Assembly: GCA_024196135.1 (NCBI GenBank)
Contig: JAMQCK010001086.1
Span: 1 to 12,225, forward strand
Source of the DNA: Pleurotus ostreatus/Saccharomyces cerevisiae fusant
Taxonomy: Eukaryota; Opisthokonta
Direction: 5' to 3'
Length of the DNA: 12,225 bases
Below, one piece after another: positions 1-8,152 of the stretch (the first letter of the stretch is position 1; every line of letters begins with the position of its first letter). The translations under genes were made by a program, and so were the position numbers. The notes beneath the pieces were generated by a model. It ran no database searches. It was not told the DNA's origin and was given only the letters and a program-made list of their open reading frames with translations.

Positions 1-8
1 ACATGTAT

Positions 9-1642
9 CTAATTCTTCGATCCTCCGTCTACCTCGCCCTGCACTAAGCCCCGCTTCCCCGCCTCCGTCAGCATCTTCCTCGTCATCGCCAACCAATCTT
101 CCACCCCATTCTCGCCCACGCCCTTCAGCCACTCCTCTGCCGCGCCCCTCCGCTCGATATCGACCCACAGCGTCCTTAGCACGTCCTTGTTGTCGTATAG
201 CTCCTTCTCCCAGTCCGTGACCGTGTACGCGCCGCCGTCTGCAATGCTGCCCGGGCCCGCGACGGGTACGCTCGTTTTCGCCGCGAGCTGGAAGAGGGCA
301 TCGCGATAGCGGAACTGCTCGTGTCCCTCGAAGACATGGTAGCGCTGTGGCTTGTCGCCGAGGCGCTGCGCGCGCTCGAGGATGGCTTCCGACTCGGCCT
401 TCAGGTCGAGGATCGACGGGTCAGCGAAGGCGGCGAGCACTGCACGCGCTTGCGCCTCGGTTGCAGGGTAGGGCACGATTTTCAATGGGAGACCGATAAA
501 GGCGAGCGTGTGCGGCGGGTACTGGTCCTGCAACGGCCAGATATGCCGTGCGAGGGGAAAGACATGATGTGTCGAGTTGTACAGGCTGCCCGGGAGCGCG
601 GAGTGCGATGGCGGGTCCCCGGCGTGCAATATCTCCTCCGGCAGGAACGGGAACCACATCTCGTACCCGGTCGCCAGCACGCAGTGGTCGATGTCGCGCT
701 CAACGGAGCCGTCCGAGAAGCGCACGACACCGTCTGCCTCGAACGCGACCACGCGAGGGCGGCCGACGATGCGCTCTTTGCTCGCGGGGACCTCCTCGCC
801 CGAGTGCACGATGAGCTCGGCGACGGTGCGCATGTCCTCGGCGATGTCGCGCCCGCTGGGGCCGCCGCCGACGACCAGGATTTTCTTGCCGAGATCGTGT
901 GGGCGGCGATACCACGCGGAGTGCTGCGCGCGCCCGGCCTTGAGCCATTCGTCGACGCCGGGGACGGCGGGGTAGCGCGGGCGGCGATAGTGCCCGTTCG
1001 CGACGACGAGGAGGTCGGCGGATGCGGTCTCGCCGTTCTCGAGTGTCAATTTCCAGCGCTCGTTCGCCTCGTCGCGCTCGGCGCGCGCGACGGCTGTGTT
1101 GAAGCGGATGTGCGGGGTGAGCGAGAAGTGGGCGGCGAAGGTCTTGAGGTAGTCGAGGACGGCGGATGCGGGCGGGTACAGTGGAGTCTCGGGCTTGAAC
1201 TGCAGGCTGGTGAAGCACATGCAGGGGTGCGGGAGGTTGGTGGTGAGGGAGTCATAGAGGGGGGTGAGGGGCGGGTTATCCTTCGGGGGTGCGGGGAGCC
1301 TGGCGAGGATGCATGAGTCAAGATGATCTGGAGGAAGTACAGGGTACGCACCATATACCGCCAATCTCTTCTCGGGCCTCGTAAAGGGTGGGCTTCCATA
1401 ACCCGGCCTTGTACTGTGGGGAATCTAGGACGGCTTTGAGGACAGCGAGACCTAAGGGGGAATGAGTTTGGAGTTGTGTATGTTACTGGTGCGTTCCCTC
1501 ACCTCCCGCGCCGCCTCCTATAATCGCGATGTCCGCGGGTTGAGCCTTGGATGCTTCGGCTGCTATACTCAAGTCACACCCTATTCTTCACAGCGGACAT
1601 CGTGCTCAACGTACCCGACGAAGTTGAAGTAAGTGAACCCAT
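9..1642 (-). CDS. Flavin-containing monooxygenase-like protein (FAD/NADPH), 4 exons, 492 aa
   Basis: Exons on the minus strand are 1642-1615, 1562-1503, 1451-1352 and 1299-9; introns are 52, 51 and 52 nt, all GT-AG. Joining them gives one frame of 492 codons plus stop. Residues 21-30 form the FAD-binding Rossmann motif (IAIIGGGAGG), split by intron 2. Residues 203-215 hold the second, NADPH-type Rossmann motif (ILVVGGGPSGRDI). An NGHY segment lies at 164-167 and the LATGY motif typical of FMOs at 271-275. The FMO signature region (GRAQHSAWY, 185-193) keeps GxxxH and the terminal aromatic residue, but the usual Phe two residues before the Gly is Lys. Family enzymes oxygenate soft nucleophiles such as sulfur or nitrogen using FAD, NADPH and O2; fungal members are often called thiol-specific monooxygenases. 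The substrate here is unknown. The start is chosen because ATGGG at 1642 is followed 28 nt later by a strong GTACGT donor that restores frame; the in-frame stop upstream of exon 2 requires this extra exon. Nothing suggests truncation. The exact N-terminus is the least certain part. Confidence 0.9.
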
Positions 1643-2141
1643 GGTCTATGTAGTTCTGGTGATCGCGCAGGAGCAAGAGCCGCCGTTCACCGAGTAAAGC
1701 GCCTTTTGTACACGGATCCGGCATGGGGGCGGCATCCGTGGCGGCGGCGGCCTAGAGTCGATAAGATCGACTGGTGATCGTTTAGCAAGGCGAAGGCGAT
1801 ATGGCGTGACGCGGACGGAGCCTGGGGGACATCGTTGAGCAACGTCGAGCGGGATGCCGCCGGGGCGGTAAGGGAGTCGCTGAGGTCGTCGCGGACGACG
1901 GCGACGACGAGGAGGGCTGGAGGCACCGTTATCGGCGGCGCTGATCTGTGATGTGTGCGCCACCGCGTCATCACGATCACGTTGTCTTGAACCGTCGCGT
2001 GCCTTTGCGATTTGCTGCCGCGTTTGCCACTCTCGAGGACAGTGGCGACATTGGCGGCGGCCAACAGGGCCTGGAGGCGAACTGAAAGCTCTTCAACGAG
2101 AAAAACACCGGAGTAGCGAAAAGCCTACGAATAATCCAGCT
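1643..2141. promoter_or_regulatory. Divergent intergenic region between the FMO and F-box gene A
   Basis: This 499-bp stretch separates two divergently transcribed genes and must contain both promoters and 5' leaders. I see no convincing TATA box near either start. The middle (about 1740-1960) is GC-rich and open in several frames on both strands, so the open frames are weak evidence of coding; the longest minus-strand one runs 2064-1687 (125 aa) and matches no family I recognise. The last 60 bp before gene A become A-rich, as is common in fungal 5' leaders. A bidirectional promoter is possible but is inference. Confidence 0.5.
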
Positions 2142-4495
2142 ATGGATCCCGACGATGAGTACGATTGGGATTTGCTGAAGGGTATGTGGTCCAGTCTGGT
2201 CCAGTTCTTCTGTCAGGTCAGCATGACCCTTCTCATCGCGGTGCCAGACTTCTACAAGGCTACTTGTGCAGATCAGCCCTCAAAGTTAAAGCTACACGGC
2301 AACGAGATTATAGACAACATCAGGACGTACCATGACATCGCCAACGGCTATGGACGCGCCAGCAGAGGCAGAGTCTCGGAGACAGAACATGGCCATACAA
2401 CCGACCAGCTTACTCAACTCTCGAACTGTCGCGGTCGTCTTGCGATGTCTCTTGCGTACCGCTTCTTCGATACCATCTCGGGGTACCATAATGTATGCTA
2501 GCTGTCGAATCAATGCGTATTTTGTCATGCACTCAAAACCGCCGTAGGGTACCCTCGACCTTACAGGAAGGCACCCAGAACGATACTTTCGCCTTCGTCA
2601 GCGATTCGACATCGTTGAGCAAGAGTTCGCCGAGATATCTCACTGCCTTGCATCACAAAGGCGGAAACGCTTTCCTGGCCTTGGACTCCGTTTGGTGGAT
2701 CCTCCGGACGCTTGGGTTGACTTTGCAGCAAAGTGGCACCTTAGGGATGTGATGGGCTGGGATGACATTCGCGTGTGCATCAGTGAGTGGTGTCTACATC
2801 TCGTGCTGGCCAACTCTCATGACCTTGCCATAGAGGATTGCCGAGCGGCCATGACGAGGAATCCTGGGCCTCTGTATCAGAAGCTCCTCCTTCTTGACCT
2901 ACCGGCCGAACTTTTGGACCACATAATGACGCTATCTACAAATCAAGAACTAAGGCTGTGGAGCGCAACCAGCAAACTCCTGCGAGAACACGCGTTCGGG
3001 TACATATATCAGGTGAGGCATACTAGACGTCGTGCGATGCTATTTGGATAGCCGATTCACGATTACAGTCACTCTCTTTCGTGCTCAGTATGAAGGGAAA
3101 ACACGCGCTCGTCTCGTCTGGGGATCTCACAGAGGAGATAAGACAGGCGCGGTACCAGTGGGCTGTCCAGCGATGCAGGAAAATGGAGCAAAGAATGTCG
3201 CACGTCCTGCATCCCGATATAATTTGCCGCCCTCGAGAGCTTCAATTCGTGGATGAGTTCCGCATGGTCGTCGGTGGACTCTTGAATTGGATGGGGTGCT
3301 CGCACACGACATTGTTGAGGACGATAATCATGCGATTGGCCGACATCATCAACTTCGCGCCGCTCGTATCACTCGTATTCGTATCGCGCATACTGCCGCT
3401 GTACCTTTGGGTCGCCGTCATCAACAACGAGACGCTGCGGACGATCCATTTGGAGGCTGGCCTTGGCTCAACAGGGTCTATCTGGTGAGTCACAACGGCC
3501 CACGGCCTCATGCTGCTAAAAGTCATGCAATCCTCAGGCCAGACGCGCCACGGATCCGAAATCTCTTGATTACCATTCGCAACGCCAGGGTCGCAGAAGG
3601 CGCGCGCAGACTGATCGGTCTCTGTCCCTCCCTGGCATTTCTCAGCGTCATATCAGCCGACGCGGACACCCCCATATTGCACTCGATCGTACGCCCCATC
3701 TCTCAATGCCTGGATCGCTCGCTCCGTCGACTGCACCTGTACGGCATCGATCCATCCGCCGTGTCTTTCTTTTCCCGTGCGCTGAAGAGCGCGGCAGCCC
3801 CCCTCCCACTTACGCACCTGTCGCTCACTTCTGCGGAGTGGACGCATCTGAAGCGGAATTGCGTCGTCCGCCTCGTTCGCGCCCTGCGCAACCTACCGGA
3901 TCTGCGCGTGCTCTGCCTGCGTGGTCTGCAGTACGCGCAGCCCGGGCTTTTCAGGCGCATTGCGCGGGACGCACCGGGGCTGCATGCACTGACGGTCGGG
4001 CACCGGGTGTCGATCCTTGAAGCCAACAATCCATTCTACGGTGCTCGCTGGCCTGCTCCCGCGTACGAGTATGCCAAGTACCTGACCGGGATGCACGGGC
4101 TCCGGCACCTGGGCGTAAATATGGAGATCCTTGGGCGTGCTTACTCTCCTGCAGGGCTACTTGGGATCGAGAGGAGGTTGTCCGAACCTGCAGTCGCCAG
4201 CTCGCTTGACGAGAGTGACTCAGAGGACGAGCTGGAGGACTCAGACGATTACCTCACGCGGGACTCGGCGCGGCATACGGCAGCGATGTTCGCTGCGTAT
4301 GCGCCTGCCTTGCAGTCGTTCTTCGCAGGTTCGGAGGAGGATTGGGTACCCATGTTTTCGTGCACGTTCGATCGGGAAGATGGTGGGAGGATCATTGTGT
4401 ACGAGAGGCCGTCCGAGTCGGAAGTCACGTTCGGAATTGAGGCTGCCGGTGGAAGGATGGGAGTCCCATGGCATGTTGACGGCGACGAATCCTGA
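2142..4495 (+). CDS. F-box/leucine-rich-repeat-like protein A (tandem paralog 1), 6 exons, 682 aa
   Basis: Exons: 2142-2181, 2272-2492, 2548-2782, 2834-3012, 3069-3484, 3538-4495; introns are 90, 55, 51, 56 and 53 nt. The model gives 682 codons plus stop. An F-box-like segment lies at about residues 183-225 (LPAELLDHIM followed by the WSATSKLLREHAF block), where F-box proteins bind Skp1 in SCF ubiquitin ligases. Residues 365 onward contain repeated leucine-rich stretches (LHLYGI, LTHLSLTS, LRVLCLRGLQY, LRHLGVNM), which suggest a degenerate LRR solenoid for substrate recognition. A strongly acidic patch (DESDSEDELEDSDD) sits at about 588-601. Every intron position and phase (1,0,1,0,2) matches gene B downstream, which is the main support for the exon choices, including the 13-codon first exon. 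The acceptor at 3068 rather than the later CAG at 3097 is chosen because only it keeps frame. The substrate is unknown. Introns 1 and 3 are multiples of three without stops, so those two calls rest on the paralog comparison. Confidence 0.86.
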
Positions 4496-4746
4496 AATAC
4501 GGCAAGTATTCTGTAGACGGATCTGGAACCTTATGTTTAAGCAATTGACTTCGTTGCCTGTAGAATATTTTGAAGGCAGAAATCTCGCAATGGACATTCA
4601 GACACTCATGAGCTTGAACTTGTGGGTGCCCATCCCAATGTAGCACGTGATTGTCGACTTCGCCAAATGCGGAATTGCAATATCTCTGAGACCTCCCACG
4701 CCTCCCTCTTTGTTTCTGCCACCATTGAGCTCAGGACGTATCCACC
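4496..4746. promoter_or_regulatory. Spacer between F-box paralogs A and B: terminator region of A and promoter of B
   Basis: This 251-bp gap must hold the 3' end of gene A and the promoter of gene B. The first 100 bp are AT-richer than the coding flanks; no exact AATAAA is present. About 100 bp before the start of B there is a CCAAT pentamer followed 4 bp later by a CACGTG palindrome. I see no TATA box in the expected place. The start of B has a good fungal context (CCACCATGG). The compact spacing fits a recent-style tandem arrangement, though the proteins themselves are well diverged. Confidence 0.5.
4635..4649. promoter_or_regulatory. CCAAT box plus CACGTG E-box upstream of gene B
   Basis: CCAAT occupies 4635-4639 and CACGTG 4644-4649, 98 bp before the B start codon. 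Read on the minus strand the E-box is ATCACGTG, which fits the RTCACGTG preference of Cbf1-type bHLH factors; CCAAT is the recognition core of the HAP/NF-Y complex. These assignments are from motif identity only. An eight-base match (RTCACGTG-type) recurs at 12039-12046 upstream of the right-edge gene. Confidence 0.35.
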
Positions 4747-7169
4747 ATGGAGTCAGAGGACGAGGAATTTTATAGCTATCTTCATGGTCAGGATGAATCT
4801 GCTGGCAGCTGCCTCGTTTCTGAACATCCGGACCAGGATCCAAGCGCGACGACTCAGTCCGCGGTCCTCAAAGAGAGAACCCACCAATGAAGCTCTACGC
4901 CGACGATGTCTACGAAGCTCAGAACAGATACTGGCATGCGGACCTGCATCTGCGCGTCACCAAGGATGACAAGGACCCCGAAGAACTCGAGTACGCTGAA
5001 GAAAGAGTGCAGCGCGCCCGCGAGTTTTGCGAGATTGTGCTGGGAAGAGCGTACACGAACCGCCTCTTTGAAAGCCTCATTGGGTACCACACTGTAAGTG
5101 TGTACGTCCTATCTGATTACAACTATTCTGACCTGATGACCAGGGAAGCCTTGACTTGACAGGGCGCCACCCCCCGCGCTATATGAAGCTATGCACTCAG
5201 ATAGTAGCTATGGCGATGGAGTTGTTCGCGATGAAGGACAAAGTCACCATTTCCAGCCGCGAAGTGCTGGACTGGGACTTCGCGCAGATGAAGAAGGTGC
5301 CCTGCGTCGAGGCCGTCTACGACTTCGACCCGCCCGCGCTCTGGGAGGAGTTTGCTGACAAGTGGCATGTCAAGTACTCACACGACTATGGATCGCTGCA
5401 GCGCGGAGTCGGTTCGTATCTCTGTCTTGAGCACGTCCACAGCGTACTGATTGGAACATCAGAGCGTTGCCTGTCTACCATCGGGGCCGCGAAGGTTCGC
5501 TTTCAGGAGCTCCTCCTGACCGACCTCCCGCCGGAGCTGCTGGATTACATCATGTCGATGGCTAGCACAGAAGAGCTCGCCGCTTGGTCTGGGACGTGTA
5601 AGCTTTTGCGCGACCATGCGCTCACGTATGCCTACGAGGTAAGCCCTTTGTTAAGCAGTCAACAGGATGCCCAGTTCAGTGCTTGCATAGGAGATCAAGT
5701 ACCTACTCGACTCGGTGCATACGCTGGACGCAGACCTCATGGAGAAGCTACGAAAGCGGAAGGACGGCCAAGAGAAGGCGAACAACTACGTGCGCAAGGT
5801 CGCCCTGCGGCAGCGGAATGCGACCGTGAACCGAATGCGCCATATACTCAGGCAGAAGGACGCTTTGGCCAAGACGAAGAAGATAATCTTCTACGAGGAC
5901 TGGACATGCGACCATTGGAGGTGGTCCGAGTTATTGGGCTGTTCATACAACGACTTCGTGGGCCCACTCATCAAACCTCTGGCGCAGCAAATTCGTTCGG
6001 CGCCGCTTACGGAACTCTCCTACCGCTCGAGGAGTCTGTACGGGCTGGTGTGGAAGGCCATATCACAGTGCTCGACCCTTCACACCCTGACGCTCTTGAC
6101 CAGCCTGCCTGTGAGCGTGCAATGGTAAGAATCCCCACTCGTGCCTGATTATGCACTGACAGTATGGTACAGGCCTCTGGCGACCAGCGTCGTCAACCTT
6201 GCACTGCATATGACGGAAGTCTACCAGCCAGACTTTCTATGGGAGATCGTCACATACTGTCCATCTGCGCTCTACCTCGGAGTCTTCGCACCCAGCCGAC
6301 GAGGCGGGACCTCCATACCGCGCGTCGTATTCGGCGACAATGCGTACAACCCCCTCACGCAACTCCGCCGTATAGAGCTGCATGGGATGGATCCGGGGTC
6401 GATCATCGTTCTGGCGGAGGCCTTCGTGGCCGCCGGGCTGCCTCCTCTGACGCATTTCGCCATCTCGGCGCCTACCTCGCACATCACGAGGGAGCCGGTC
6501 TTCGCCTTGATCCGCTCACTTCACAACGCTGGCCAGCTGCAGACGTTGTGCATATCCACCCTGCAGTACGTCCAGCCGGACCTCTTCGCCCTCATTGGCG
6601 AGAACCTGCCCGGTCTGCGACTGCTTGCGCTCGAGCACCAGCCTAGCAAGTATCGGGAGGTCAGGAAAGGCGGGACGCTCTGGCCCCGCCCTTCCTTTGA
6701 ATACGCTCCTCATCTGGCCGCGTTGCCGCACTTGAGGCACCTGGGGATTAACATAAGCTCGTACGCCCTGGCTTACACCCCGCGGGCCATGTATCGCCTC
6801 GAGAACAGCTACGACGGTGCCGACGAGGAGGATGAGCACGCGCTGAACCTGCTCTTCAGTCATAGCACAGAAGATGTCGATCTCGATATGGAGGACCCGA
6901 GGCGCATCGACCGCCTTGGTGATTCGGCATTGAGGGCGACGGCGCGCTTGTTCGCGATCCACGGGCAAGGCCTACAGACCATGTCTTTGAATACCCCTTC
7001 GCTGCTGTGTCCTGGGTCTTCGTGGGCCGTTGATCGGGACGCCGGTGGAAAAGTCACCCTGCGCGAGTCGTTTTCCGATGAGGAACAGAAGTTCTGTCAT
7101 ACCGCGGGGGCTGGCTTCATGAGGGCTGACTGGGAGTTTAGCGAGAGGGAGATGGAGAACATTGTGTAA
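4747..7169 (+). CDS. F-box/leucine-rich-repeat-like protein B (tandem paralog 2), 6 exons, 716 aa
   Basis: Exons: 4747-4786, 4858-5093, 5144-5411, 5463-5638, 5691-6124, 6173-7169; introns are 71, 50, 51, 52 and 48 nt. The spliced frame is 716 codons plus stop. The F-box-like segment is at about residues 198-240 (LPPELLDYIM, then WSGTCKLLRDHAL), predicting Skp1 binding in an SCF ubiquitin ligase. Leucine-rich blocks follow from about 386 (LTHFAIS, LQTLCISTLQYVQP, LRHLGINI) and an acidic insert occupies about 600-626. Shared blocks with gene A include LDLTGRHP near residue 95, the F-box, LQY-QP-LF, and RHLG. Start: CCACCATGG followed by MESEDEE, parallel to MDPDDEY of A, with the first intron after exactly 13 codons plus one base in both genes. 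Odd points: the first donor (GTCAGG) is weak, and the fourth acceptor may lie 3 nt later, which would remove one of two adjacent Glu residues. Substrate and role are unknown. Confidence 0.88.
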
Positions 7170-7241
7170 CTTTGGACCATTTCGTTGTTGTTTCCGACAT
7201 GTACTATATGCCGTCTCGAATCTTGTACATTAGCATGCTGT

Positions 7242-7280
7242 GGGGATATTCCCCTAGCTTGTCTAGGGCTCTTGCGCCCT
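7242..7280. repeat. Chain of three overlapping perfect inverted repeats
   Basis: GGGGA (7242-7246) pairs with TCCCC (7250-7254); CCCTAG (7252-7257) pairs with CTAGGG (7263-7268); AGGGC (7265-7269) pairs with GCCCT (7276-7280). Each neighbouring pair shares bases, so the first and second hairpins, and the second and third, cannot both form fully. The chain starts 73 bp after the gene B stop, so it is probably in its 3' UTR. The function is unknown. Confidence 0.6.
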
Positions 7281-7340
7281 TTAATTGCCGTGGGAATCTT
7301 GTCCTGAGTAAACAAGGCTAAATTTACCGAGCCTAAGACC

Positions 7341-7360
7341 GCAGGTTCAAATCCGCCTGC
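7341..7360 (+). other. Pol III B-box-like sequence (GGTTCAAATCC) within a 5-bp hairpin
   Basis: GGTTCAAATCC at 7344-7354 matches the B-box (T-loop) consensus GGTTCRANNCC. GCAGG (7341-7345) pairs with CCTGC (7356-7360) but leaves a 10-nt loop instead of the 7-nt tRNA T-loop. I find no matching A box, acceptor stem or anticodon arm upstream, so this is not called a tRNA; it may be a tRNA- or SINE-derived relic or chance. Confidence 0.35.
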
Positions 7361-7397
7361 TCGCAGCTTCCTTCCTTCCTCGCAGCTTTCTTCCTTC
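7360..7397 (+). repeat. Tandem 19-bp pyrimidine-rich duplication
   Basis: Two adjacent copies of a 19-mer beginning CTCGCAGCTT (7360-7378 and 7379-7397) differ by a single C/T. Further CT-rich sequence follows to about 7415. This is probably replication slippage in an intergenic pyrimidine tract. Confidence 0.75.
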
Positions 7398-7946
7398 GTC
7401 CCCTGCCCCTTCTTCAGTGCTCAGACCCCCAAGAGACACATGCATGCACGGAATATCTTATTTGAATGAGCAACAGTGCTTGATTTCGTCACAGCACGCT
7501 GTCTGAACAGGCATATCAGCTCTAACAAGCTCATGGAACGTGGCCGAGATCATTGCTCGCCCTGCCGACGAGTCGACGGTCCCAGGATAGTATCGATGAT
7601 TCAGTCAGAGATATAGTCTGTAAGAAAGTGAATAAATGATAAGCGATGCTGTAGGTGCACCTTCTGCTTGTCACCGACGACGGAACAAACAAAGGCAAGC
7701 AAGCGTCCTCGAAGTGGTTCCGTGTTGTCCCCGGAAGCCCACAATCCTTATCAGCTCGAACGTTGACAAGCAGCACCCAGCGGCCTGACGTGCTTCCAGT
7801 GCACCGCTGTGGCGAAGTCAGTTCGTCAAGCAACCCTTACTCAGCCAAGAGCCAGCGTCGCTGCGGCGAGCCCTAGGCTTAAGTCGCAGAGCTCGAAGAA
7901 ATTCAGAACGGTCTGCCACTTCAGCGACGCCGATGCGACGAGCTCT

Positions 7947-8134
7947 GTAAGTCCCACGGCCAAGCAGTACAAAAAAATCCCAATTGGACAAGCTAGGGCG
8001 CTGCTGGCGCAGCCAGCGCTTATCGAGTAACATTTGTGGGTCCATGTTCTGGGATGTCAAACACACAACAACAGTGTTTGCCATTGTCCCATTCCTGACC
8101 TATTCTTTTGTTCTGCGTTTTCTCTGGGTCTCAG
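7947..8134 (+). other. Possible 5' UTR intron of the SIM/RRM-like gene
   Basis: A good donor (GTAAGT at 7947) is followed by a CTGAC branch-like sequence near 8095, a long pyrimidine-rich tract, and a CAG acceptor ending at 8134, 18 bp before the start codon. The 188-nt length is longer than the other introns here. Joining it to upstream open frames meets a stop before the ATG in the coding frame, so any such intron would be in the untranslated leader. Confidence 0.3.
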
Positions 8135-8152
8135 ACATCCGTAACCTAACCG

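Larger units (their letters stand above)
7170..8152. other. Intergenic region between F-box gene B and the SIM/RRM-like gene
   Basis: No gene is supported in these 983 bp; the open frames are short, differ between strands and show no family features. Contents in order: overlapping inverted repeats (7242-7280), a Pol III B-box-like sequence in a small hairpin (7341-7360), a duplicated pyrimidine-rich 19-mer (7360-7397), an AATAAA hexamer at 7631-7636 that is rather far from the gene B stop to be its poly(A) signal, a CCAATTGG palindrome at 7980-7987, and a possible 5' UTR intron of the next gene (7947-8134). The last 80 bp before 8153 are pyrimidine-rich. Confidence 0.55.

Noticed and set aside
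321..1316. A 331-codon plus-strand open frame antisense to the FMO gene
   Set aside because: It lies entirely within the FMO exons, whose minus-strand frame carries clear FAD and NADPH motifs; the antisense frame is Arg/Val/Gly-rich, as expected for a GC-rich shadow, and shows no family features.
3098..3256. Alternative acceptor at the CAG ending at 3097 for intron 4 of gene A
   Set aside because: It would put the message in a frame that stops at about 3256 and lose the region matching gene B; the acceptor ending at 3068 keeps frame and alignment.
7280..7365. A tRNA gene suggested by the B-box GGTTCAAATCC
   Set aside because: No A box, acceptor stem or anticodon arm could be found, and the T-arm would have a 10-nt loop; kept only as a B-box-like site.
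7655..7876. A 73-codon plus-strand open frame between gene B and the SIM/RRM-like gene
   Set aside because: It is short, has no recognisable motif, competes with a longer minus-strand frame of equal quality (7531-7833), and does not join in frame to the next gene.
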